Positions 35,546 through 46,527 of a stretch of 64,000 nt of DNA are shown here, in pieces. Numbering within the stretch: the first letter of the stretch is position 1; the number at the start of each line of letters is the position of its first letter. The notes beneath the pieces were generated by a model that searched no databases, was not told the origin of the DNA, and was given only the letters and a program-made list of their open reading frames with translations. The position numbers were made by a program, and so were the translations under genes. The DNA lies in the NCBI RefSeq assembly GCF_902833045.1, contig NZ_CADFDU010000009.1:62001-126000 (forward strand), in the 5' to 3' direction. The stretch comes from Burkholderia sp. BCC0322 (GTDB lineage Bacteria > Pseudomonadota > Gammaproteobacteria > Burkholderiales > Burkholderiaceae).

Positions 35546-36739
35546 TCAGCATGGGGCGGCCGCGCGTTCCTGGAATTCGCGCGGCGTGCAGCCCAGCTCG
35601 CGCCTGAACACTGCGTACATGTACTGAAGCGACGTGAACCCGCAACGGATCGCCACTTCCGCGCTCGACGCCTGCCGGCCGGCGAGCAGCGCCTGCGCGG
35701 CCTCGAGCTTGTGACGCAGGATCTCCTGGTGCACGGTGCGCTGCAGTTCGCGCCGAAAATGCTCTTCGAGCAGCGAGCGCGATACGCCGACATAGTCGGC
35801 GACCTGTTCGGTCTTGATCCCCTGGCACGCGTACTGGCGAATGAAATGCCGTGCACGCATCACGTGCGGGCTCGCCAGCGGCTGGTGGCGGGTCGACTCG
35901 AGCACGTTGATGCCGACCGGCGGCACGAGAATGCGCTGCCCCGGAAAGCGCGCGCCGCGCAGCATCCGGTGCAGCAGGTGCGCGGCGGTACGGCCCATTT
36001 CCTCGGTGCCCTGGATCACCGACGACAACGGAATGCGCGTCAGCGTGCGCGTGAGCGGATCGTTGTCGATGCCGATGATCGCGACCTGTTCCGGCACCGC
36101 GATGCCCGCGATCAGGCACGCTTGCAGCAGGTGCCGCGCGCGCGCATCGGTGACCGCGATCACGCCGACGGGTTTCGGCAGCGCATGCAGCCAGCCGATC
36201 AGCTGCTCGATGGCGTGATTCCAGCCCGAGGCGCTCGTCGACAGCCCGCGGTAGATCGGGGCGTCCAGCCCGTCGGCGCGCGCGAGCCGGTCGAACGCGA
36301 GCTCGCGCTGTTGCGCCCAGCGGTTCTCCTGCGCGACCGGCAGGCTGTACATCGCGAAATGCGCGAGCCCCGCGCCGATCAGGTGCGTGTAGGCGAGCGA
36401 CACGAGCTTCGGGTTGTCGGTCGCGATATAGGGGACATCGTCCGGATACTGCGCGAGATCCTCGTACGACGAGCCGACCGCGACGATCGGCAGCGGCGAG
36501 CCGGCGAGTGCGTCGGCGACGGCGGGATCGTCGAAGTCCGCGATGATGCCGTCGCCGTCGAAGCGCTCGATGCCGGTGAGCCGGCAGCGGAAGTCGTCTT
36601 CGAGAAACAGGTCCCACACGACGCGCGTCGTGTGCAGGTACTGGCCGATGCCGCTGATGATCTCGCGGTCGTAGACCTTGTTCGCGTTGAACAGCAGCGC
36701 GATGCGATGCGGTGTCTGGGCGGAAGGGGCGCGTGTCAT
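35546..36739 (-). CDS. xylR: Xylose operon regulator XylR, AraC family with sugar-binding domain
   Basis: A 397-residue activator. The N-terminal two thirds form a periplasmic-binding-protein-like sugar domain (IALLFNANKVYDREIISGIG, YIATDNPKLVSLAYTHLI, VAIIGIDNDPLTRTL). The C-terminus has two AraC helix-turn-helix units (QVADYVGVSRSLLEEHFRRE, AEVAIRCGFTSLQYMYAVFR). This is the E. coli XylR architecture. The ATG at 36739 is the first in the family-like part; upstream residues are arginine-rich. It is divergent from xylA with 267 nt between, and galM is behind it. Confidence 0.92.
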   Translation of the reverse strand: MTRAPSAQTPHRIALLFNANKVYDREIISGIGQYLHTTRVVWDLFLEDDFRCRLTGIERFDGDGIIADFDDPAVADALAGSPLPIVAVGSSYEDLAQYPDDVPYIATDNPKLVSLAYTHLIGAGLAHFAMYSLPVAQENRWAQQRELAFDRLARADGLDAPIYRGLSTSASGWNHAIEQLIGWLHALPKPVGVIAVTDARARHLLQACLIAGIAVPEQVAIIGIDNDPLTRTLTRIPLSSVIQGTEEMGRTAAHLLHRMLRGARFPGQRILVPPVGINVLESTRHQPLASPHVMRARHFIRQYACQGIKTEQVADYVGVSRSLLEEHFRRELQRTVHQEILRHKLEAAQALLAGRQASSAEVAIRCGFTSLQYMYAVFRRELGCTPREFQERAAAPC

Positions 36740-37006
36740 CTCGATCTCGGGGGCGCGCGTCGGGGCGACGCCGCGCCGTTGTCTCCGGGGCGCGCCCGGG
36801 GCGGCGGCGCGCGATGGTCTGGTGTTCGGCGATTGTAGGACGGAACGTGCGCCGCACGCAGCGGCTGGCAAGAAACATTAAGCGTGCTGCGCAATTTCGC
36901 AATTGCCGGCCGGCAGGCGCACAGGCACGATCCAGCCAACCGAATTCGGCCGCGTGCGTCGCCGCGACGCGCGTTGCGCTGCAACAAGACCATGCACGGA
37001 GACGCC

Positions 37007-38329
37007 ATGTCGCATTTCGAACACATTCCCGCGATTCGCTACGAAGGCCCGCAGTCGGACAATCCGCTGGCCTATCGCCATTACGACCCCGAGAAGCGCG
37101 TGCTGGGCAAGACGCTCGCCGAGCATCTGCGGATCGCGGTGTGCTACTGGCACACGTTCGTATGGCCGGGGAACGACATGTTCGGGCAAGGCACGTTCCG
37201 GCGGCCGTGGCAGCAGCCGGGCGACGCGCTCGAGCGGGCGCGGCAGAAGGCGGACGCGGCGTTCGAATTCTTCACGAAGCTCGGCACGCCGTTCTATACG
37301 TTCCATGACACCGACGTCGCACCGGAAGGCGACAGCCTGCGGGAATATGCGGCCAATTTCGCGCGGATGGCCGACTATCTCGGCGAGCGTCAGGAGGCAA
37401 GCGGCGTGCGGCTGCTGTGGGGCACCGCGAACCTGTTCTCGCACCCGCGCTTCGCGGCCGGCGCCGCGACGAACCCGAACCCGGACGTGTTCGCGTGGGC
37501 CGCGACCCAGGTGTGCCACGCGCTCGACGCGACCCACCGGCTCGGCGGCGAGAACTATGTGCTGTGGGGCGGGCGGGAAGGGTACGAGACGCTGCTCAAT
37601 ACCGACCTGAAGCGCGAACGCGAGCAGTTTGCCCGCTTCCTGTCGATGGTCGTCGAGCACAAGCACCGGATCGGCTTCAAGGGCGCGCTGCTGATCGAGC
37701 CGAAGCCGCAGGAGCCGACCAAGCACCAGTACGACTACGATGTCGCGACAGTGCACGGCTTCCTCGTGCAGTACGGATTGCAGAACGAGATTCGCGTGAA
37801 CATCGAGGCGAACCACGCCACGCTTGCCGGGCATTCGTTCCATCACGAGATCGCGAATGCGTTCGCGCTCGGCGTGTTCGGCAGCGTCGACGCGAACCGG
37901 GGCGATCCGCAGAACGGCTGGGATACCGACCAGTTCCCGAACAGCGTCGAGGAGCTGACGCTCGCGTTCTACGAAATCCTGCGCCACGGCGGCTTCACGA
38001 CCGGCGGGATGAACTTCGATGCGAAGGTGCGGCGCCAGAGTGTCGATCCGGAAGACCTGTTCCACGGCCATGTCGGCGCGATCGACGTGCTTGCGCTCGC
38101 GCTCGAACGCGCGGCCGTGCTGGTCGAGAACGACCGGCTCGAGGCGCTGCGCCGGCAGCGCTACGCGCAGTGGGACGACGCGTTCGGCCGCAAGATCCTG
38201 TCGGGCGGCTATACGCTCGAGTCGCTCGCGGCCGATGCGCTGGCGCGCGGCGTGGCCCCGCGGCACGCGAGCGGCGCGCAGGAACGGCTCGAGAACATCG
38301 TGAACCAGGCGATCTACGGGCTGCGCTGA
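37007..38329 (+). CDS. xylA: D-xylose isomerase
   Basis: A 440-residue metal-dependent enzyme that converts D-xylose to D-xylulose. Catalytic histidine and metal-binding sites are visible: [96 protein letters not shown] and [20 protein letters not shown] precedes the ATG at 37007; the frame extends upstream without similarity. It is the first gene of the plus-strand xyl unit. Confidence 0.96.
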   Translation: MSHFEHIPAIRYEGPQSDNPLAYRHYDPEKRVLGKTLAEHLRIAVCYWHTFVWPGNDMFGQGTFRRPWQQPGDALERARQKADAAFEFFTKLGTPFYTFHDTDVAPEGDSLREYAANFARMADYLGERQEASGVRLLWGTANLFSHPRFAAGAATNPNPDVFAWAATQVCHALDATHRLGGENYVLWGGREGYETLLNTDLKREREQFARFLSMVVEHKHRIGFKGALLIEPKPQEPTKHQYDYDVATVHGFLVQYGLQNEIRVNIEANHATLAGHSFHHEIANAFALGVFGSVDANRGDPQNGWDTDQFPNSVEELTLAFYEILRHGGFTTGGMNFDAKVRRQSVDPEDLFHGHVGAIDVLALALERAAVLVENDRLEALRRQRYAQWDDAFGRKILSGGYTLESLAADALARGVAPRHASGAQERLENIVNQAIYGLR

Positions 38330-38333
38330 CGCC

Positions 38334-39812
38334 ATGTTCATCGGACTCGATCTCGGCACGTCGGGCGTGAAGGCGGTGCTGCTCGACCGCGACGGCGCGG
38401 TGCGCGCGAGCGCGAGCCGCCCGCTCGCGGTGAACCGGCCGCGGCCGCGCTGGTCCGAGCAGGCGCCGCTCGACTGGTGGGACGCCGCCTGCGGCGCGCT
38501 CGCCGCGCTCGTCGCGGATGCGCGCGCCGCGGGCATCGATTCGCGCGACATCGCCGCGCTCGGATTGACCGGCCAGATGCACGGCGCGACGCTGCTCGAT
38601 GCGCATGGCGCCGTGCTGCGCCCCGCGATCCTGTGGAATGACGGCCGCGCGGACGCCGAGTGCGCGGAACTCGAACGGCTCGCGCCCGCACTGCGCGCGG
38701 TGGCCGGCAACGTCGCGATGCCGGGCTTTACCGCGCCGAAGCTGCTGTGGGTACGTCGTCACGAACCCGGCGTGTTCGCACGCATCGCCCAGGTGCTGCT
38801 GCCGAAGGACTATCTGCGCTACCGGTTGACCGGCGCATTCGCGACCGATCCGTCGGATGCCGCCGGCACGCTGTGGCTCGACGTCGCGAAGCGCGACTAC
38901 GACGACACGCTGCTTGCCGCATGCGGGCTGTCGCGCGCACAGATGCCGGCCGTGTTCGAAGGCAATCGTGTCACCGGCACCCTGCTGCCGGCCGTCGCGC
39001 GCGCGCTTGGGCTGCGCGAGATCCCGGTGGTGGCCGGCGGTGGCGACAACGCGGCCGGCGCGGTGGGGGTCGGCATCGTGCGGCCCGGCGATGCGCTGCT
39101 GTCGCTCGGCACGTCGGGTGTCTATTTCGCGGTGTCCGACGGGTTTCGCGCGAATCCCGAATCGGCCGTGCACAGCTTCTGTCATGCGCTGCCGGATACC
39201 TGGCACCTGATGTCCGTGATGCTGAACGCGGCAGGCTGCGTCGACTTCACCGCGCAACTGGCCGGTTACGACGGCGTGGCGGCGCTGCTCGACGATGCGC
39301 AGGCGAATGCTCGTGCGACCCGGCCGTGGTTCCTGCCTTACCTGAGCGGCGAGCGTACGCCGCACAACGACGTGAATGCGAAGGGCGTGTTCTATGGGCT
39401 CGTGCCCGACACGCAGCGGGCGGATCTCGCGAACGCGACGCTCGAAGGCGTCGGATTCGCGCTGCTCGACGGAATCGACGCGTTGCATGCGGCGGGGCTC
39501 GCGCCCGACAGCATCACGGTGATCGGCGGCGGCTCGCGCAGCGCGTACTGGACGCAGATGCTCGCCGATCTCGGCGGCCGCGCGCTGACCTTGCGCGCGG
39601 GCGGCGAGGTGGGACCCGCGCTGGGCGCCGCGCGCCTTGCGCATCTCGCGCTCGAACCGGATGCGCCGCGCGGCGACGTGTGTCCGCAGCCGCCGGTCGT
39701 CGCGGTGCGCGAACCGGACAGGGCGCGCCACGCGTGGTATCGCGACGTGCGGCGGCCGACGTTTCGCGCGTTGTATCGCGCGCTCGAACCGGTGTTTGCC
39801 ACAGGCGCTTGA
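38334..39812 (+). CDS. xylB: Xylulokinase
   Basis: A 492-residue FGGY-family kinase that phosphorylates D-xylulose to xylulose 5-phosphate. FIGLDLGTSGVKAVLLDRDG (ATP-binding start), GLTGQMHGATLLD, ILWNDGRADAECAEL, and the late VIGGGSRSAYWTQMLADLGG are the signature segments. It starts 4 nt after the xylA stop. The length is at the usual value. Confidence 0.96.
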   Translation: MFIGLDLGTSGVKAVLLDRDGAVRASASRPLAVNRPRPRWSEQAPLDWWDAACGALAALVADARAAGIDSRDIAALGLTGQMHGATLLDAHGAVLRPAILWNDGRADAECAELERLAPALRAVAGNVAMPGFTAPKLLWVRRHEPGVFARIAQVLLPKDYLRYRLTGAFATDPSDAAGTLWLDVAKRDYDDTLLAACGLSRAQMPAVFEGNRVTGTLLPAVARALGLREIPVVAGGGDNAAGAVGVGIVRPGDALLSLGTSGVYFAVSDGFRANPESAVHSFCHALPDTWHLMSVMLNAAGCVDFTAQLAGYDGVAALLDDAQANARATRPWFLPYLSGERTPHNDVNAKGVFYGLVPDTQRADLANATLEGVGFALLDGIDALHAAGLAPDSITVIGGGSRSAYWTQMLADLGGRALTLRAGGEVGPALGAARLAHLALEPDAPRGDVCPQPPVVAVREPDRARHAWYRDVRRPTFRALYRALEPVFATGA

Positions 39813-39935
39813 CGTGCGGATCGCCGACGCGATTCCCGTCGCGCGATGCCGTGTTGTGCAGTGACGCGATGCGGGCGGCGCAGTTCCGCTGCCGCCCGGC
39901 GTTCGTGAGGTTGTCCGATAACAAGGAGTGGAGAC

Positions 39936-40964
39936 ATGAGATCCGTGACGCGTCGTACCGTATTGAGTTCGCTTGCCGGCGCCGCTGCGCTGGCGATCCT
40001 CGCGCTGGGCACGCCGCTCGCGCACGCGAGCAAGGACAAGCCGGAAATCGGCTTCTGCATCGACGACCTGCGCGTCGAGCGCTGGTCGCGCGATCGCGAC
40101 TATTTCGTCGCGGCCGCGACGAAGCTCGGCGCGAAGGTGTCGGTGCAGTCGGCCGACGCGAGCGAGGAGCGGCAGATTTCCCAGATCGAGAACCTGATTT
40201 CGCGCGGCGTCGACGTGATCGTGATCGTGCCGTTCAATTCGAAGACGCTCGGCAACGTCGTCGCCGAAGCGAAGAAGGCCGGCATCAAGGTCGTGTCGTA
40301 CGACCGGCTGATCCTCGACGCGGACGTCGACGCGTACATCTCGTTCGACAACGAGAAGGTCGGCGAGCTGCAGGCGCAGGGCGTGTTCGATGCGAAGCCG
40401 AAGGGCAACTACTTCCTGCTCGGCGGCGCGCCGACCGACAACAACGCGAAGATGCTGCGCGAAGGCCAGCTGAAGGTGCTGAAGCCCGCGATCGATCGTG
40501 GCGACATCAAGGTCGTCGGCCAGCAATGGGTGCCCGAATGGAGCGCGTCGACCGCGCTGCGGATCGTCGAGGATGCGCTGACCGCGAACAACAACCGGAT
40601 CGATGCGATCGTCGCGTCGAATGACGGCACGGCCGGCGGCGCGATCCAGGCGCTCGCCGCGCAGCATCTGGCCGGCAAGGTGCCGGTGTCCGGGCAGGAC
40701 GCGGATCTCGCGGCGGTCAAGCGCGTGATCGCGGGCACGCAGACGATGACTGTCTACAAGCCGCTCAAGCTGATCGCGAGCGAAGCGGCCAGGCTGGCGG
40801 TCGATCTCGCGAAGGGTGCGAAGCCTGCGTTCAATGCGCAATACGACAACGGCAGGAAGAAGGTCGATACGGTGCTGCTGCAGCCGACGCTGCTGACCAG
40901 GCGCAACGTCGACGTCGTCGTGAAGGACGGCTTCTATACCCAGGCGCAACTGGCGAGCCAGTAA
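39936..40964 (+). CDS. xylF: D-xylose ABC transporter substrate-binding protein
   Basis: A 342-residue periplasmic binding protein with signal peptide (VLSSLAGAAALAILALGTPLAHA). IGFCIDDLRVERWSRDRDYF, LISRGVDVIVIVPFNSKTL, VVSYDRLILDADVDAYISFD and IVASNDGTAGGAIQALAAQ match XylF-type proteins. AAGGAG precedes the ATG. The gap from xylB is 123 nt. It delivers xylose to XylGH. Confidence 0.95.
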   Translation: MRSVTRRTVLSSLAGAAALAILALGTPLAHASKDKPEIGFCIDDLRVERWSRDRDYFVAAATKLGAKVSVQSADASEERQISQIENLISRGVDVIVIVPFNSKTLGNVVAEAKKAGIKVVSYDRLILDADVDAYISFDNEKVGELQAQGVFDAKPKGNYFLLGGAPTDNNAKMLREGQLKVLKPAIDRGDIKVVGQQWVPEWSASTALRIVEDALTANNNRIDAIVASNDGTAGGAIQALAAQHLAGKVPVSGQDADLAAVKRVIAGTQTMTVYKPLKLIASEAARLAVDLAKGAKPAFNAQYDNGRKKVDTVLLQPTLLTRRNVDVVVKDGFYTQAQLASQ

Positions 40965-41024
40965 CGGCGCGACGCGCGGGCCATCCACCGGTGCGCCCGC
41001 GCGCATCCTGCGAGGCATGAACGA

Positions 41025-42584
41025 ATGACGGAACCCTTGCTGACGATGCGCGGCATCGTCAAGGCGTTCGACGGCGTGAAAGCGCTCGACGGCATCGACC
41101 TCACCGTGCGGCCCGGCGAATGCGTCGGACTGTGCGGCGAGAACGGCGCGGGCAAATCGACGCTGATGAAGGTGCTGTCGGGCGTCTATCCGCACGGCAC
41201 GTGGGACGGCGAAATCCGCTGGGAAGGCGCACCGCTCGCAGCATCCGGCGTGCGCGACACGGAGCGGGCGGGCATCGCGATCATCCACCAGGAGTTGATG
41301 CTCGTCCCCGAACTGTCGGTTGCCGAGAACATCTTCCTCGGCAACGAGATCACGCTGCCGGGCGGGCGCATGCACTTCGCGGCGATGGTCCGGCAGGCCG
41401 AGTCGCTGCTGCGCGAGTTGCGGATCGACACGATCAACGTCGCGCAGCCGGTGATGAACTACGGCGGCGGCCACCAGCAGCTGATCGAGATCGCGAAGGC
41501 GCTGAACAAGCATGCGAAGCTGCTGATCCTCGACGAACCGTCGTCGTCGCTGAGCGCCGCCGAGACGCGGATCCTGCTCGACATCGTGCGTGACCTGAAG
41601 CGGCGCGGCGTCGCGTGCGTGTACATCTCGCACAAGCTCGACGAGGTCGCGGCCGTGTGCGACACGGTCACCGTGATCCGCGACGGCCGTCACGTCGCGA
41701 CCGAGCCGATGCGCGCGCTGACGACCGACTGCATCATCGCGATGATGGTTGGCCGCGAGATCCGCGACCTGTATCCGCGTGAGCCGCACGAGATCGGCGA
41801 TGTCGTGCTGGAAGCGCGGAACGTGATCTGTCACGACGTGACGAACACGCGCCGCAAGCGCGTCGACGACGTGTCGTTCAGCGTGCGGCGCGGCGAGATC
41901 CTCGGCGTCGCCGGGCTCGTCGGCGCGGGCCGCACCGAGCTGATGCAGGCGATCTTCGGCGCGTATCCGGGCGCGTGCACGGCGACCGTGCGGATGAACG
42001 GCCGGGTGCTGTCGATCCGTTCGCCGGCCGACGCGATCCGCGCCGGGATCGCGATGGTGCCCGAGGACCGCAAGCGCCATGGCATCGTGCCGCAACTCGG
42101 CGTGGGCCACAACATCACGCTGGCGGTGCTGCAGCGCTTCGCGGCGCGCGGGCGCATCGACGCGGCCGCCGAACTCGATGCGATCCGCACCGAGATGCAG
42201 CGGCTGTCGGTACGTGCCGCGCATCCGTTCCTGCCGATCGCGAGCCTGTCCGGCGGCAACCAGCAGAAGGCGGTGCTTGCCAGGATGCTGCTGGCCGAGC
42301 CGCAGGTGCTGATCCTCGACGAACCGACGCGCGGCGTCGACGTGGGCGCGAAGGCGGAGATCTACCGGCTGATCTTCGCGCTGGCAAAGCGCGGCGTCGC
42401 GCTGGTCGTCGTGTCGTCGGAGCTGCCCGAGGTGCTCGGGCTGGCCGATCGCGTGCTGGTGATCGGCGAAGGCGAGCTGCGCGGCGATTTCATCAACCAG
42501 GGCCTCACGCAGGAACAGATTCTCGGCGCCGCGCTGAAACCCGCGCGGCGGCCGACCGACCCCACCGCAGCGAGTGCGACATGA
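41025..42584 (+). CDS. xylG: D-xylose ABC transporter ATP-binding protein (tandem ATPase)
   Basis: A 519-residue protein with two fused ATPase domains. The first has the Walker A motif [12 protein letters not shown], signature [16 protein letters not shown] and Walker B LLILDEP. The second has a degenerate first loop ([12 protein letters not shown]), [15 protein letters not shown] and [20 protein letters not shown]. This tandem layout is typical for sugar transporters of the CUT2 type. The stop overlaps the xylH ATG by 4 nt. Confidence 0.95.
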   Translation: MTEPLLTMRGIVKAFDGVKALDGIDLTVRPGECVGLCGENGAGKSTLMKVLSGVYPHGTWDGEIRWEGAPLAASGVRDTERAGIAIIHQELMLVPELSVAENIFLGNEITLPGGRMHFAAMVRQAESLLRELRIDTINVAQPVMNYGGGHQQLIEIAKALNKHAKLLILDEPSSSLSAAETRILLDIVRDLKRRGVACVYISHKLDEVAAVCDTVTVIRDGRHVATEPMRALTTDCIIAMMVGREIRDLYPREPHEIGDVVLEARNVICHDVTNTRRKRVDDVSFSVRRGEILGVAGLVGAGRTELMQAIFGAYPGACTATVRMNGRVLSIRSPADAIRAGIAMVPEDRKRHGIVPQLGVGHNITLAVLQRFAARGRIDAAAELDAIRTEMQRLSVRAAHPFLPIASLSGGNQQKAVLARMLLAEPQVLILDEPTRGVDVGAKAEIYRLIFALAKRGVALVVVSSELPEVLGLADRVLVIGEGELRGDFINQGLTQEQILGAALKPARRPTDPTAASAT

Positions 42585-43792
42585 ATTCCGACCTTTCTTC
42601 CTCGACTCCCGCGACGCCGGATGCACAAGCGCGTCGACCCGCCGGCCGCGCAGCGGGGCTTCCGTTGCGCCAGGTCTTCGTGCGCTACAAGGTGCTCGCG
42701 CTGCTGTTCGCGGTGGTCGCGATCTGGGTGTTCTTCTCGGTGTTGACGGACGGCGCGTTCGTCACGCCGCGCAACGTATCGAACCTGTTGCGGCAGATGT
42801 CGATCACCGGGATGCTCGCGTGCGGGATGGTGTTCGTCATCATCGCGGGCGAGATCGACCTGTCGGTCGGCTCGCTGCTCGGGCTGCTCGGCGGCGTCGC
42901 CGCGATCCTCGACGTCAATCGCCACTGGCCGGTCGCGGTGACGGTGCCGGTCGTGCTCGCGCTCGGCGTGCTGATCGGGCTCTTCAACGGCTGGTGGTCG
43001 ACCTATCGGCGCGTGCCGTCGTTCATCGTCGGGCTGGGCGGGATGCTCGCATTTCGCGGAATCCTGCTCGGCGTGACGGGCGGCTCGACGATCGCACCGG
43101 TGTCGGACGGCTTCGTGTTCATCGGGCAGGGCTATCTGCCGCGCATGGCCGGCGACGGCCTCGCGGTTCTGCTGTTCGTGCTCGTGACGCTGCTGGTGGT
43201 GCGGCAGCGCGGCACGCGGCGGCGCTACCGGCTCGCGGTCGCGCCGCCGTGGCAGGACGGCGTGAAGATCGCGGGTGCGGGCGCGGTGCTGTTTGCGTTC
43301 GTCGCGACGCTCGACCGCTATGGCGGCATTCCGGTGCCGGTGCTGTTGCTGCTCGCGTTGCTCGGCGTGTTCTCATGGATCGCGACGCAAACTGTATTCG
43401 GCCGGCGCGTTTATGCGGTCGGCTCGAACCTCGAGGCGACGCGCTTGTCCGGCGTCGATACCGATCGCGTGAAGCTCGCGATATTCGCGCTGATGGGCTT
43501 GATGTGCGCGTTTGCCGGCCTCGTGAACACGGCGCGGCTGGCGGCGGGTTCACCGTCCGCCGGCACGATGGGCGAGCTCGATGCGATCGCGGCGTGCTTC
43601 ATCGGCGGCACGTCGATGCGCGGCGGATCGGGCACGGTCTACGGCGCGTTGATCGGCGCGCTCGTGATGGCGAGCCTCGACAACGGCATGTCGATGCTCG
43701 ACGTCGACGCGTACTGGCAGATGATCGTCAAGGGCGCGGTGCTGGTGCTGGCCGTGTGGATCGACGTGGTATCGCGATCGAACCGGCGCTGA
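42581..43792 (+). CDS. xylH: D-xylose ABC transporter permease
   Basis: A 403-residue CUT2 permease with about ten to twelve membrane helices. [20 protein letters not shown] and [20 protein letters not shown] (near the end) are highly conserved in Xyl[20 protein letters not shown] is the cytoplasmic loop contacting the ATPase. The N-terminal 25 residues are Ser/Pro/Arg-rich and cytoplasmic. Confidence 0.95.
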   Translation: MNSDLSSSTPATPDAQARRPAGRAAGLPLRQVFVRYKVLALLFAVVAIWVFFSVLTDGAFVTPRNVSNLLRQMSITGMLACGMVFVIIAGEIDLSVGSLLGLLGGVAAILDVNRHWPVAVTVPVVLALGVLIGLFNGWWSTYRRVPSFIVGLGGMLAFRGILLGVTGGSTIAPVSDGFVFIGQGYLPRMAGDGLAVLLFVLVTLLVVRQRGTRRRYRLAVAPPWQDGVKIAGAGAVLFAFVATLDRYGGIPVPVLLLLALLGVFSWIATQTVFGRRVYAVGSNLEATRLSGVDTDRVKLAIFALMGLMCAFAGLVNTARLAAGSPSAGTMGELDAIAACFIGGTSMRGGSGTVYGALIGALVMASLDNGMSMLDVDAYWQMIVKGAVLVLAVWIDVVSRSNRR

Positions 43793-43828
43793 CGAACCTG
43801 TCGGCCGCGAGACGACGAGAAGACGACC

Positions 43829-44146
43829 ATGGAAAGAAACACGATGCGCGTGCCGGACGCTTTCACGCCGGCGCAGGCAACGCACGGGGAACCGCATGCC
43901 GGTTCCGTGCTGGGCCTCGGTGATCCACGCGACCGGCGGGTCATCGCGGATGCGCTGCGGGCGCTGCTGCGCGAGCGTTCCGAAGCGCTTGCATTCGCGA
44001 TGCGTGTCGCCGACGAGTGCGGTCGCGGCCGGCCCGATGCGGCCGATTTCGCGCTGAGCGACATCATTCGGCTCGCGCGTGCCGTCGAGCGGATCGAGCG
44101 GGAAGGGGCGTCGACGCACGATGGCGTACCCGCCAGGGCGCGCTGA
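43829..44146 (+). CDS. Small hypothetical protein at the end of the xyl operon
   Basis: A 105-residue helical protein (DRRVIADALRALLRERSEAL, FALSDIIRLARAVERIEREG) of unknown function, with no membrane segment. A purine-rich GACGAGAAGACGA precedes the ATG. It is 36 nt after xylH on the same strand, so it may be expressed with xylose genes. Burkholderia-specific small proteins at operon ends are common; no domain is recognised. Confidence 0.55.
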   Translation: MERNTMRVPDAFTPAQATHGEPHAGSVLGLGDPRDRRVIADALRALLRERSEALAFAMRVADECGRGRPDAADFALSDIIRLARAVERIEREGASTHDGVPARAR

Positions 44147-44382
44147 AAGTCGACGCTTGCGACCCGCGAGCCGGGCGGTGCACGGGGCCGGCAGCGGACT
44201 TCGCATGCCGTGCATTCAACCGCGCGACTTGGCCCGTTTGAGCGCTCGGGCGACGAATCCCGCGCATCCCCGGCGAAACCGCACGGTTTCTTGCGCCGCC
44301 GCGCGAGCGACCCGGCCCGGCCCCGAGGTCGCTGCCGAAGCCGCCCGTCGGCGCCGCCGCACCGATCGATGGCCGATGCCGG

Positions 44383-46341
44383 CTACGCCGCCGACAGCGT
44401 GATCGACACGCCCGTCGCGGTATAAACGGGCGTTGCCTTGAACCCGTCGACCGTCACCGTCGAGAACTTCGCGGCAGCCGCCGCGCCGTCGATCAGCGCG
44501 ATGGTGTCACCGGCCTTCGGCGCGTAGCCGTTCACGAACTTCACGTGCAGCGTGCCGCCCGCGACGGTGAGCGGGCCGCCCACGCGCAGGCGTCCGCCGC
44601 CGTTGCCGTCGATGTCGAGTTCGAGCGTCGTGCCGTCGAGCTGCGTGTAGCGGGTCGCGATCGTCACCGGCGCGCCGGCCGCGATCCTCACGCTGCCGCC
44701 CGAGCCGACGTACACGTCGCCTGCTCCGAACGCCGTCGTCGACGCGGCCGCCAGCGTGCCGCCGCTGACCTGCGTGCCGCCCGTGTAGCGGTTGTTGCCC
44801 GCCAGCGTCAGCGTACCGCTGCCTTGCAGCGTCAGCTTGCCGGCGCCTGCGATGTCGTTGCGCCACAGGTCGGCCGCATTGAGCCCGCCCTGCGACGCAT
44901 CCATCGACACGATCACGTTGCCGTTGAACGCGCCGTAGCCGTCGGCTGCCGCGAACAGGTTCAGGCGCCCCCAGCCTTCCGCGTCGTCCATGACCGGATA
45001 GCCGGACGGCAACTCGGTGGTCTTCAGCACGACGCGCCGCTGGTCGGCGTTCAGGTACGGGAAGCGCGTCTGCAGCAGGATCTCGGCGCCCTTCGGCACG
45101 ACCGGCGGCGCGTCCGTCGATTCGATCGCGCCGAAACCGAACGTCAGGCGGCGCAGGAAGGCGGCCTTGTTCGTCGCGTAGTCGGCGAACCGGTCGGTTG
45201 CCGCCGTGCCGGTGTGCGCGAATGCGGAGAACGTCGTGGCGGTCGTCCCCGTCAGTTGCTGCAGCGTCTGGTGGGCTTGCGTGAAGGCGGCCTGCGCGTC
45301 GCCGGCGTACGCGGTCAGGTTCGCCGCGCTGACGGCCAGCGCGAGCATGCGGCCGCCGATCACGTCGAGCGGCGAGTGCATGCCGGCGAGGATCCGGTTC
45401 TCGCCGAGTTCGAGGCCGCGGCTGACCATTTCCTGGAAACGTTCCGGCACGAGCCACGCCATCGTCGTCGCGTCACGCATCGCTTCCGCCTCGTGGCCGC
45501 TGATGAAGCCGCCGTCGGTCGCGGGCGTCGTGCTTTCCGCCGGAACGAGCGTCGGCGCGACCACCACGCTCGTGCTCCAGCGGTACGGGCGCGCATATTT
45601 GAAGAAGCGCTTGGCGGGTTCGGTCGACGCGTTGTTGCCCATTTCGTTGAGCAGGTCGACGACTTTCCCGAAGCTCGCGTTCGTGCTGCTGCCCACGCCG
45701 ACGTTGTTGCCCGAGTCGTTGTAGAGCACCGACGTCGCGTCCGCCGGAATGCTGGTGATGCTGGTCGTCTGCTGGGCCGCGGTGCGCCACGCCGCCGTGA
45801 GCGGGCCCATGCCGTCGGTCACGCTGAAGCCCTTGCCGCGCCGGTCGTCGTAGTACGCGGCATCGGCCTGCTGCTGCGTGCGGGCGGTCGTCGCGTTGAT
45901 CACGTACTGCACGTTGGCGGACAGCACAGTGTCGTTCAGGATCGTGCCGCACGGTGCGCCGCTGCCGGGCAGCCCGGAGCAGGTGGACGGCGAGATGGCC
46001 GGAAACGCGCCGTTCGCCGGCGCGCTCACGCCCGCGTCGACCAGCATCGTCGACGGCTGCCAGAGATCGAGAAAACGGCTCACCACGCGCACCGCGGCGT
46101 TGGTCGACAGCGTCGCATAGCGCGCATCGCTACGCTGGTTGGTCGCGATGTTGTCGACGAACGCGGGCACGCTCGGCACCGGGGCGTTGTCGACGAAGCC
46201 GGGGTCGGCGGGCGGCGCGGGAACGGCTGCGGCCATCGTGCCGGTCGACACGACATCGTCGCCGCCGCCGCAGGCGGCCAGGACGATCGCACTCGACAAC
46301 GCTGCAACGTGCAGCGGGAAACGGCTTCGTGATGCAAACAT
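44383..46341 (-). CDS. PAP2-type acid phosphatase lipoprotein with autotransporter-like beta repeats
   Basis: A 652-residue lipoprotein (LAACGGGDD lipobox near residue 24). Residues about 60-400 contain the class A acid phosphatase/PAP2 pattern: KRFFKYARPYRW, then DGGFISGHEAEAM and GENRILAGMHSPLDVIGGRM, the KX6RP, PSGH-like (SGH) and SRX5HX3D-like motifs. After a divider, residues about 470-610 hold beta-helix repeats of the autotransporter-associated type (LTLQGSGTLTLAGNNRYTGG, TQVSGGTLAAASTTAFGAGD, and GGPLTVAGGTLHVKF). No outer-membrane barrel follows, so secretion is by another route. GGAG precedes the ATG at 46341. It may release phosphate from organic esters at the cell surface. Confidence 0.85.
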   Translation of the reverse strand: MFASRSRFPLHVAALSSAIVLAACGGGDDVVSTGTMAAAVPAPPADPGFVDNAPVPSVPAFVDNIATNQRSDARYATLSTNAAVRVVSRFLDLWQPSTMLVDAGVSAPANGAFPAISPSTCSGLPGSGAPCGTILNDTVLSANVQYVINATTARTQQQADAAYYDDRRGKGFSVTDGMGPLTAAWRTAAQQTTSITSIPADATSVLYNDSGNNVGVGSSTNASFGKVVDLLNEMGNNASTEPAKRFFKYARPYRWSTSVVVAPTLVPAESTTPATDGGFISGHEAEAMRDATTMAWLVPERFQEMVSRGLELGENRILAGMHSPLDVIGGRMLALAVSAANLTAYAGDAQAAFTQAHQTLQQLTGTTATTFSAFAHTGTAATDRFADYATNKAAFLRRLTFGFGAIESTDAPPVVPKGAEILLQTRFPYLNADQRRVVLKTTELPSGYPVMDDAEGWGRLNLFAAADGYGAFNGNVIVSMDASQGGLNAADLWRNDIAGAGKLTLQGSGTLTLAGNNRYTGGTQVSGGTLAAASTTAFGAGDVYVGSGGSVRIAAGAPVTIATRYTQLDGTTLELDIDGNGGGRLRVGGPLTVAGGTLHVKFVNGYAPKAGDTIALIDGAAAAAKFSTVTVDGFKATPVYTATGVSITLSAA

Positions 46342-46527
46342 GCAAGACTCCATCCTGATGATTGAAGATGGCGAATTGTGGTGTTGGATCGTTACGTGGC
46401 CGTTACGAATTTGTTTCGCATCGAATGTAATGCGCGCGAATTCCCACTATCTGGTTAATTCCCGGTGCTGAACATGTCGGGTGCCGGATTCGATGCACCC
46501 ATTGAGGGCACGCGCGCGGGCGGAGAG

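Noticed and set aside
36891-36905. GCAATT direct repeats between xylR and xylA as an XylR operator
   Set aside because: Too short to distinguish from chance without comparison to other xyl promoters, so not listed as a feature.
42617-42624. CGGATGCA as an eighth ECF-type promoter
   Set aside because: It lies inside xylH and has no CGTA element at the required spacing.
37995-42626. Minus-strand open frame of over 1500 codons
   Set aside because: It is fully antisense to xylA-xylB-xylF-xylG, is extremely Arg/His/Asp-rich, and has no domain. Such shadows are expected in high-G+C DNA.
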